Shown here one piece after another: positions 54,475 to 61,793 of a DNA stretch of 64,000 nucleotides. How positions within the stretch are numbered: position 1 is the first letter of the stretch; every line of letters starts with the position of its first letter. The position numbers were made by a program, and so were the translations under genes. This DNA comes from a virus: the IMG/VR virus record IMGVR_UViG_3300025141_000046, positions 1 to 64,000 of that record. One strand, 5' to 3'. Under the pieces are notes generated by a model. The model saw nothing but the letters and a program-made list of their open reading frames with translations, did no database searches and had not been told where the DNA came from.

Positions 54475-56853
54475 TTACTGCTGGGCAGTTGTCTTGACAA
54501 TTATAACATCATCAGGTACCAATTGGAAGGCGAACCTAAGAATGCCAGGATTTGCTGCAGACTGAACAATATAGTCACCATTTGAAGTCGAGGATCCGGA
54601 AGCCAGAAGCTGACCGTTAACAAAGACATCTGTATTTGCAACTGAAACCTCAACCAGGCTGATACCGTTCTCATCGTAACCCGTTCTATCAACAAGTGCT
54701 GCATCATTCAGCGTGAAGTTTGCGTTTGCAGCAATTGATGACGTAATTACAGCGAGACCTTTAACACCACCACTAGCAGCGCCAGCGAGTGCATTAAGTG
54801 CTCCAACGATTGTGGTGTTATCACTAAACAGAGCCTTTCCGATGAATGTTGTAAACTCACCACCATCAGCTAGCCTTATTTCATCACCTTGCATGTTACG
54901 TGAATCTGCACAACCAAAAGTGATGGCAGAACCAGACATTCCTACACCGATTGATCCAGACAGTCCGACTGAACCGAGTAATGATTGCAACTTAATTGCC
55001 TCTGTAGAATCTCCGCCTGTGTTAACAACGGAATACTTCTCCAGACCTGCGGTGGCTGAAGGTGCTATAACAACTTCGACACCACCAACCTTACCAAGTG
55101 ACACCCCTTTCTCATCTGGGACACTGATCTGGACACCACCGGCGACGGCGTTGAGCTTAATAGCATCGAGTCCAGTACCAGCAGTGTTGGTGAGAAGGAA
55201 CTTCTCACTAGCAGGAGTACCATGAGGTGATAATACCATCTCAACGGCACCAGATTTACCAAGTGCAAGTGTTTGTCCATCAGCCAGGATAGCACCCATT
55301 GTCATTGAACCAGCGGTTGAGTCAAGTGAGACTGCACCGGCTGCATCAAGGTCGAATGAAGTACCAGCATCAACATCAATACCGCCAGCAACTGCAGAGA
55401 GCAAAAGAGCATCCGCTGCAGTACCCGCAGTGTTGATAAGCTGCCACTTCTCATTAGCAGGAGTGCCATGAGGTGAGAATGTCATTTCAACAGCTCCAGC
55501 TTTACCAACTTTTACTGTTTGTCCATCCGCTAGGATAGCACCCATTGTTATTGAAGCAGCACTTGAATCAAGTGCAACAGCACCAGCTGCATCAAGGTCG
55601 AAACCGAGAGCAACATCGACATCAATACCACCAGCAGAAGCACCTAGCTTAATAGCATCGGCACCTGTACCAGCAGCTGTGACTATGACAGATGAATCAT
55701 TGCCACCAACCTGTGCGATGAGGAGGTCTTGTCCAGCACCACTAGAAGTAACAGTAAGGTTAGCAGAAGCACCTGCTGAATCGAGTGATACACCCACTGC
55801 ATCAATAGTAACCGCACCAGAAGCGTCGAGATCGAACGTAGATGAGTTAACGTCAAAAGCAACATCATTTGCTGTACCAATATTGATACCGCCGCCGCCA
55901 TCGAGCCATAGCGCTCCTGTGGAAACAGCAGAAAAATCGCCTGCGGCGTCGATGTCGACACCACCAGCAGAAGCTGTGATATCAATTGCATCAGTACCTG
56001 TACCAGCAGAGTCAAGCTGAAGCTTCTGAGCTCCACCGCCGGCAGCAGCAAGAACTAAGCTCTTGGCTGCAGCTGTAACAGTGAGGTTAGAATCGTCAGT
56101 TGCATCTAGTGATAGCGTAGAAGCATCCCATGAACCAGCAGCTGAATTAATATCAACGGCACCTGTCGTGGTAATATCAACTTCTGCAGCGTTACCAAGA
56201 ATCATGACGCCGTTGTGGCCATCAACGGTTGCAACACCTGCTGCTGCGTCTACAATGAGATTTCCAGCTGTTGTAGTTATGAGTGATGTTGCTCCGCCAG
56301 AGATATTGAAATCTGAAGTTGCATCCACGTCAAGCTTTGCAGTTGCGATCTCAACTTCCCCGTCAGCATCAAGGTCTAGCTGACCGTCTACAGATGAGAA
56401 GACCTTGATATTTGAATCTCTGAACTGAAGCTGTTGAGCGCCTGCGTGTCCAATACGAATATTGGCAGAACCAGTAAGCTGTAGAACGTTTTCACCGTCC
56501 TCGTCATACTCAATAGTAACATCCTGGTCATTACCGAACAGAATCTTTTTATCGTCAGCAATGTAGAAATCACCCCACTCAGCTGTGGCTGAACCGAGGT
56601 TTCGTGTACCCACACCGTCTGGAAGTAGATTCTGATAAAATGTACCAGCAGTAGCATTCGTGAAACCGCTTGCACCAACTCCATTTTTACCGGATAGGCG
56701 ACCAATTGCGCCGGCCATCTCGCCGAGAAGGCCTGCAAGATCTGTCTCTACAACTGCACCAGCATCCGCGGCTGCTGAAGTAGAACCAGAAAAAGCTACA
56801 TCTACAAGTGATCCTGTCACCTGAGGTAGCGTAATTTGTGAAAAATGTGCCAT
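54475..56853 (-). CDS. Repeat-rich beta-helical fibre-like structural protein (792 aa)
   Basis: ATG start with AAAGGAG. The sequence is Ala/Gly/Asp/Thr-rich with short alternating strands typical of beta-helical or beta-prism fibres. It contains an 82-residue tandem repeat (SPHGTPANEKWQLINTAG, DLDAAGAVSLDSTAGSMTMG, ILADGQTLALGKSGAVEM) in at least two clear copies plus older ones. The N-terminal part has FYIADDKKILFGNDQDVTIE. The C-terminal module (TDVFVNGQLLASGS ... DDVIIVKTTAQQ) matches that of the 709-aa neighbour. It has its own leader and strong terminator, so it is probably well expressed. A head fibre, tail fibre or decoration role is possible. Confidence 0.6.
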   Translation of the reverse strand: MAHFSQITLPQVTGSLVDVAFSGSTSAAADAGAVVETDLAGLLGEMAGAIGRLSGKNGVGASGFTNATAGTFYQNLLPDGVGTRNLGSATAEWGDFYIADDKKILFGNDQDVTIEYDEDGENVLQLTGSANIRIGHAGAQQLQFRDSNIKVFSSVDGQLDLDADGEVEIATAKLDVDATSDFNISGGATSLITTTAGNLIVDAAAGVATVDGHNGVMILGNAAEVDITTTGAVDINSAAGSWDASTLSLDATDDSNLTVTAAAKSLVLAAAGGGAQKLQLDSAGTGTDAIDITASAGGVDIDAAGDFSAVSTGALWLDGGGGINIGTANDVAFDVNSSTFDLDASGAVTIDAVGVSLDSAGASANLTVTSSGAGQDLLIAQVGGNDSSVIVTAAGTGADAIKLGASAGGIDVDVALGFDLDAAGAVALDSSAASITMGAILADGQTVKVGKAGAVEMTFSPHGTPANEKWQLINTAGTAADALLLSAVAGGIDVDAGTSFDLDAAGAVSLDSTAGSMTMGAILADGQTLALGKSGAVEMVLSPHGTPASEKFLLTNTAGTGLDAIKLNAVAGGVQISVPDEKGVSLGKVGGVEVVIAPSATAGLEKYSVVNTGGDSTEAIKLQSLLGSVGLSGSIGVGMSGSAITFGCADSRNMQGDEIRLADGGEFTTFIGKALFSDNTTIVGALNALAGAASGGVKGLAVITSSIAANANFTLNDAALVDRTGYDENGISLVEVSVANTDVFVNGQLLASGSSTSNGDYIVQSAANPGILRFAFQLVPDDVIIVKTTAQQ
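55135..55675 (-). repeat. Tandem 246-bp repeat within the fibre gene
   Basis: The unit beginning at 55211 recurs at 55457, exactly 246 bases (82 codons) later. Long stretches are nearly identical in DNA, for example around the GCAGGAGTNCCATGAGGTGA and GATAGCACCCATTGT segments. A partial older copy lies on each side. Recent duplication with limited divergence fits a modular fibre. Confidence 0.8.
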
Positions 56854-56953
56854 TTTTGTTCTCCTTTGTTTGTTAAAATAGGCTTAGGAAAACAACAAAC
56901 TTTGAAGACAACAAAGTTAAAATTTTACAATAAATACAAGCAAAGAGAAAGCG

Positions 56954-56968
56954 AACAATTTTATATAT
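56954..56968 (-). promoter_or_regulatory. Candidate late-type promoter before the repeat-rich fibre gene
   Basis: Just past the preceding stop the minus strand reads CATATATAAAATTG, close to the T4 late promoter TATAAATA. About 105 bases of leader follow before the 792-aa gene. The leader contains a small hairpin (56898-56904 with 56912-56918). The gene also has its own terminator, which makes a separate promoter plausible. Confidence 0.3.
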
Positions 56969-56969
56969 G

Positions 56970-57194
56970 CTATCGATTATGATTTTTTAGCAAAAGTCTC
57001 AAGTTTTTTGAATACATATCATATTTTGTAAATTCTGAGTTTAAATATTCAACTGCGTATGTTTCACACCTGCCATCTGTATTTTCAAATAGTATCTCAT
57101 ATGCTCCGCTACTTCGTGATGCAGATATAAGCTTACCCCCTTTTAACATGATGTAAGAGGCCAATCCGATATCAGAAGTTGAATATTTTTTCAT
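56970..57194 (-). CDS. Small DUF5659-like protein (74 aa)
   Basis: ATG start with AGAGGAG. The pattern YSTSDIGLASYIMLKGGKLI, then a Tyr-rich strand YEILFENTDGRCETYAVEYL and LNSEFTKYDMYSKNLRLLLK resembles the small DUF5659 family found in phages and bacteria, whose function is unknown. Family membership is by memory of the pattern. It sits between two fibre genes; a regulatory or folding role cannot be told apart. Confidence 0.5.
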   Translation of the reverse strand: MKKYSTSDIGLASYIMLKGGKLISASRSSGAYEILFENTDGRCETYAVEYLNSEFTKYDMYSKNLRLLLKNHNR

Positions 57195-57214
57195 TAAAAT
57201 CTCCTCTTGATTAT

Positions 57215-59344
57215 TTAGATGCTAACAACAGTAGTTATAGCATCATCTGTAAGTAGGTCGAAATTAAAGTGGATGCTTCCAGTCTTTGCAGTATTTAGTA
57301 AATAATCTTTTAAAGATCCACTTAGCAGTAACTGCCCGTTTACAAATACATCTACCTTATTGAAATCATAGTTTACATTTGAAAAATTTGCTGATATGTC
57401 ACAGTCTTGTCCTGCACCTATTGGTGAGTTGATGATTCTGATAGATTTTACCCTTTCCTGATTCTTGAAGCCTATTGTAATGCTTCCGTTGGAAGCACTT
57501 GATATGTTTATACCGGCGCCTCCAATAAGATAACTAGAGCCGCCCTGGAGCCTTGTTAGAGAACCTGACAATCCATCGCTTGCGTGTATCGGCCCTTTAA
57601 AGTTGGATCCCCCGTCGGACCCAGTAAAAAATAATGTTCCCGGAGAGCTCAGTGTAATTGTTCTTTTTGTAAGCTCTGCTGATCCAGACATCTTAAGCTG
57701 GCCGCAGGCGCCATTGTGTAGATCAAATAGATCTATAATTCCAGTATAAGATCCAAGCTCTAAAGAGCTGCTAGCAAATACTTTTACTTTTCCTTTGAGA
57801 TTCTGAATTCTTGCAACATCACCCAGTTCTGGATTGATATCCAAAGATCCTGTCACAGCTAGTCCACCTGCCACCTTCAAGGGAGAGCCTCCATGAAGTG
57901 TTCCTGATATTACGACGTCACCACCAAATACTGAGGTGCCTCTTGTTGTAGTTCCTTTTGATCCAGCCGAACCTGATACGAAGAAAGCAATGTCGGAACA
58001 TTTTTCTGGTTGTATTGCTGCGCTGTGCATTCCAGAACCTGAAAGAAAAATCACTTGCCTTTTATTGCTATTGTAATAGTCTCCCATCCTCAAAATTTCT
58101 TCAACTGTTGAGCCATTAAACACGTTAAATACTAAATCGTTAGTATTACCTACATGAACAATAGAGGCTCCGGTGACGCCAGCTGCTCCAGCAAAATCCA
58201 AAGTCCCGTCTTCTGCTTGAGCCTCTCTTTGTATTCTAACTCCAGGGTCTGAATCTTTTATATGAAGTGTGGTTGCTGGTCCATTCAATCCAATTCCAAC
58301 TCTATTTGTATCACCCCTAATATATAGTGTGTTATCATCGCCGCTTGTCTTGACTTGGAAATCTACGTCGCCGCCATCGCCAATTATCACAGTATCTTGA
58401 CTGTGTTCTTTTAGTGTCAGCAATGTTTCATTTCCGGCAGAAAACGTTATTTGATCAGATTCAAATCTTAGAAAAGTGTCTGGATCGTTTTTGTGATAAA
58501 GATACTCACCTAGATGCATGTTGCCTGCAGCACCAAGCGAGCCTGTAATTCCTACGTTTCCAGAAAATTGAGAACCCGTCAGTGTCGCAACGACAGAATC
58601 CAATATATTCAGTGTGTAAGCATTGCCAGCACCAGCATCAACTGATGCTAAACCAATTCCCGGTGTAAAAACTCTTTCGTCAGAAAGTGATCCCGTTGCA
58701 GATAGAACAAGATATTCAGCATTTGGATCTCCTCCGCTGCCGCCGCCCGTGATCTTATCTTTTACAGATGCTCCAATATAGAGAAATGCGTCTACATATC
58801 TTGGATTCTGGTTGCTATCACCTGTTGCCGGTGGGTCCTGTTGGAAAAATATTCCATTAAAATAGTCAAGATTCCAATCTCTTGCATCTAAAACTGGTAT
58901 TTGAGTCTGTACATTACTGGCTGAATGATATGGAATTGATTCATAGTCCATAGAGAATGAAGTGGGAACAAGCTGTAGAGATCCACTTGTAATGTATATG
59001 ATCTGACTATTTAAAAAAGGATATGTACCTTTTTTTGAATTTGAAGAGTTTGCCTCATAGTCATCTGGTAGCTGTAATGAAAACCCATGTCTTCCGCTGG
59101 CTGTATCTGTACCTGGAATAAACGAAGCAGATAGCCTTAAATACTCGACAGCACCGCCAGTTGTAGCATATAGCGATGCCTTGCTCGGATTTGTAGGAAT
59201 TACATCACCAAATATAGTCTCTGATGATAATGTGAGGCCAGTTGGAAGACCTTCATTTGCAAGATCTTTATCATTAGAAGTTTGCGCTTTTCCACTTAAC
59301 TTCTTAATCGATATATTAATTTTAGTGGTATCTGAAAGTGCCAT
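57215..59344 (-). CDS. Tail-fibre-like structural protein (709 aa)
   Basis: ATG start with GTGAG. Beta-rich with many Gly/Ser. Residues around 345 contain TNRVGIGLNGPATTLHIKD, the fibre-type repeat common in phage fibres that precede intramolecular-chaperone or tip domains. A SLTRLQGGSSYLIGGAGINI segment near residue 600 is shared with the 810-aa neighbour. The last 60 residues (VDVFVNGQLLLSGS) match the C-terminal module of the 792-aa gene. No chaperone (S74) domain is visible. Host-contact fibre is the best inference. Confidence 0.6.
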   Translation of the reverse strand: MALSDTTKINISIKKLSGKAQTSNDKDLANEGLPTGLTLSSETIFGDVIPTNPSKASLYATTGGAVEYLRLSASFIPGTDTASGRHGFSLQLPDDYEANSSNSKKGTYPFLNSQIIYITSGSLQLVPTSFSMDYESIPYHSASNVQTQIPVLDARDWNLDYFNGIFFQQDPPATGDSNQNPRYVDAFLYIGASVKDKITGGGSGGDPNAEYLVLSATGSLSDERVFTPGIGLASVDAGAGNAYTLNILDSVVATLTGSQFSGNVGITGSLGAAGNMHLGEYLYHKNDPDTFLRFESDQITFSAGNETLLTLKEHSQDTVIIGDGGDVDFQVKTSGDDNTLYIRGDTNRVGIGLNGPATTLHIKDSDPGVRIQREAQAEDGTLDFAGAAGVTGASIVHVGNTNDLVFNVFNGSTVEEILRMGDYYNSNKRQVIFLSGSGMHSAAIQPEKCSDIAFFVSGSAGSKGTTTRGTSVFGGDVVISGTLHGGSPLKVAGGLAVTGSLDINPELGDVARIQNLKGKVKVFASSSLELGSYTGIIDLFDLHNGACGQLKMSGSAELTKRTITLSSPGTLFFTGSDGGSNFKGPIHASDGLSGSLTRLQGGSSYLIGGAGINISSASNGSITIGFKNQERVKSIRIINSPIGAGQDCDISANFSNVNYDFNKVDVFVNGQLLLSGSLKDYLLNTAKTGSIHFNFDLLTDDAITTVVSI

Positions 59345-59351
59345 TAAATTC

Positions 59352-61784
59352 TCACAGCCACGTTATAGAAACGGTGTTAACATTTCCAGTAAATGAAGCA
59401 TCTGCCTCTATTTTTAACATAATATACTCATTGGAGTCTACGAATACGGTTCCAAATGTTGCATCATTTGTTGCATTTAGCGTGCTATCTAAAGATCCAT
59501 TAAGGCAACCATCACCATCTCCTGTTTGCCCTGTTGAGAATGCAACTGCAAGATCCATCCAGCCAGTAGTCTGATTTCCTGATGTTGTAGGCAGCTTGGC
59601 AAGAACTGAAATATTTCCAGTTCCAAGGTTAGTTCCTTGTGAAACTATAGTTCCAGATCCATTAACTGAAAGTCTAAAATCTGTCTTTGCGCCGCCTGTA
59701 TTGTTTTGAAAATATCTATAAAATGTTCTCTTTCCAGAGCCTATATTGCTATAATTTACATTTTCATCAGGCCCGTTTGAAATTGACCCTCCGTCAGAAG
59801 TGTTTCTAAAATCTCCACTATTTGCCCCTTGCTGTGGCGCACGAAGTCTACTATTGTAAAACATAAGGCCGTCTTCATATCCAACATTTGTTCCGCTCAT
59901 GTGAACAGATGACACCCAGTCATTAGAATTGCTAGTAACGTCTGACTGTGAACCGTAACTTCCAGAAATTTTTCTATAGTTTTCTAATCTAAACGTCTCA
60001 GATGTCGACGTAGAAGTGTTTGATAAGTTATAAAGTAGTATTCCGCTTATCGACTCTGAGCCGCCACTTGAAATATTGGACTTGAGTGGGTGCGGAACAT
60101 TAACGCTTACAGATATAGAATTGTCTAAAATTGGGTCTGAATTTATTGTAGCTGAACCTGTTATGTGAAGAACTTTTTGCTCGTTTTCTCCGTTGCTATA
60201 ATCTATAACAGGGAGAGCCTGTGAGGAGACACTGCAATTAGTTCCATTAAATGTTATGTTATTTTGAGAATAAACATTTCTATATGCGTTTGTGACTCTA
60301 GCCCTGTACTCTGCAGTTCCTCCTGTATTGTATCTTACACCTGATAGTGTATTCATGCCTGTCATAGAAAGTGTATCTAGAGCTGAGCCAGCTGCTGCTA
60401 AGGTATTGTTATCACTATCATTTACCCATTCTACGTAATTGCATGTTGTGTCAACACCTGAGATTGTGTGAACTACTCTTAAATAGTTCCACCCGTTTCT
60501 TTGATCAGATGTTGCGACCGTATAGGTTCCTTGACGGTGCTGGAATGTGTCAAAATTGCTACCATTACTAAAATGACCGGGTGTGGTCACAGAAAGATTG
60601 AACCCAGAACCGTTTCCATTCACAGAATTTCCAGATCCAAATGAGCTGAGATCTACAGAATGAATCTCTGTCGAATTATTGTTCACAAAAAGCTTTAGAA
60701 TCCCCTGATTGCCATTTCCAAAAGAATCAGCTGCGTAATTCGGACTATCTGCCGGAACGTCTGCGTTAAGTGTACCATCTATTACTGTCGCTCCGGTAAA
60801 ACACGCAACGCGCACATCATTACTAACTGTTGTAGAGCTATAGCTTCCATTAATATTAACGTCAGACAGGCTGGAGGCAGGTGATGAAAGAGTGGATGGC
60901 TGAGCATTTATATACCCTACGATCGACTGAGTCGATCCAAATGAAAGATTTGCATTGGCACCCGAATCATTACAGTCTATATCGTCTAGTGATGGTGCTG
61001 CTGCAGGAGCAAGACCCTTCAGCACCTCGTTGAATCTATCAATAGCTGTTCCAACTGGTGTCCCAGAAAAGAAATCAGTAAATAGACCGTCAGAATAAGA
61101 TCCGTCTTCTGCATTTCCTATTGATCCTGTTAGTGCTACTACACCTGCACCTTCATCACTCAGGATTGCCAAATTCGTTACATTAAGCTGCGTTACATTT
61201 CCAACATCAGTAGATCCAGATTTAACGTTAGACCCATTATCTGTAGAAGAAACAGTTATTTGACCAGCTGAACTTGATGATATTGTGACATTGTTTCCTG
61301 CAGCTATAAAAGAAGCACCGCTAGGCAGACGAGTTAGTGAAGCTGAAAGATTGGAAACCGTTAGTGTGTTTGTAGTCTTGTTGAATGTAAAATTAGCGTC
61401 GCCGCCGAATGCTGCGCTGTCATTAAACTGAACCTGTGTATTAGATCCGCCTGGATTTCCAGAACCTCCGCTTCCAAATGCGGTCCATTGCGGATTTAAT
61501 CCGACATTATTTTTAAATTCGAGAGTTCCATTATTATCTCTGAATCCATATCCAGATGTTCCAGGTGCAATTCCAAAATTTATGTAATCACTAGCAGAGA
61601 CAAGAAGGCTTCCTGAGACTGATACATTTCCGTAGACATGGAGTCCCTCTCTAAAGTACGGACTGTCAAGACCTACTTCTGTCCTATTTGGAAATTGTAT
61701 CGAATGAATATTACCCGTTCTGCTCTCTCTAGTGACTAATCTATCAGATTTTTTTAATATTTCATTTTTTACTTTGCTTCCCAT
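59352..61784 (-). CDS. Tail-fibre-like structural protein (810 aa)
   Basis: ATG start with AAAGGGG. The N-terminal part has SGYGFRDNNGTLEFKNNVG and the fibre-type GGSNTQVQFNDSAAFGGDAN, followed by FNKTTNTLTVSNLSASLTRL and SFIAAGNNVTISSSSAGQIT. A further module has SGTPVGTAIDRFNEVLKGLA. The C-terminal half is beta-rich and Asn/Ser-rich without motifs. These elements are typical of long fibres of marine myophages, as I recall. It follows the 724+-residue gene by nine bases. Role: fibre or whisker, inferred. Confidence 0.6.
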   Translation of the reverse strand: MGSKVKNEILKKSDRLVTRESRTGNIHSIQFPNRTEVGLDSPYFREGLHVYGNVSVSGSLLVSASDYINFGIAPGTSGYGFRDNNGTLEFKNNVGLNPQWTAFGSGGSGNPGGSNTQVQFNDSAAFGGDANFTFNKTTNTLTVSNLSASLTRLPSGASFIAAGNNVTISSSSAGQITVSSTDNGSNVKSGSTDVGNVTQLNVTNLAILSDEGAGVVALTGSIGNAEDGSYSDGLFTDFFSGTPVGTAIDRFNEVLKGLAPAAAPSLDDIDCNDSGANANLSFGSTQSIVGYINAQPSTLSSPASSLSDVNINGSYSSTTVSNDVRVACFTGATVIDGTLNADVPADSPNYAADSFGNGNQGILKLFVNNNSTEIHSVDLSSFGSGNSVNGNGSGFNLSVTTPGHFSNGSNFDTFQHRQGTYTVATSDQRNGWNYLRVVHTISGVDTTCNYVEWVNDSDNNTLAAAGSALDTLSMTGMNTLSGVRYNTGGTAEYRARVTNAYRNVYSQNNITFNGTNCSVSSQALPVIDYSNGENEQKVLHITGSATINSDPILDNSISVSVNVPHPLKSNISSGGSESISGILLYNLSNTSTSTSETFRLENYRKISGSYGSQSDVTSNSNDWVSSVHMSGTNVGYEDGLMFYNSRLRAPQQGANSGDFRNTSDGGSISNGPDENVNYSNIGSGKRTFYRYFQNNTGGAKTDFRLSVNGSGTIVSQGTNLGTGNISVLAKLPTTSGNQTTGWMDLAVAFSTGQTGDGDGCLNGSLDSTLNATNDATFGTVFVDSNEYIMLKIEADASFTGNVNTVSITWL

Positions 61785-61793
61785 ATTGCCCCT

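Noticed and set aside
54713-55225. Plus-strand open frame of 170 codons
   Set aside because: It is antisense to the Ala/Gly-rich repeat protein. Such composition creates long shadow frames, and the product is low-complexity Ser/Pro/Ala.
56898-56918. Hairpin in the leader of the repeat-rich fibre gene as a terminator
   Set aside because: The stem is A/T-rich and only seven pairs, and the following run is not a good T tract. It is better treated as a leader structure.
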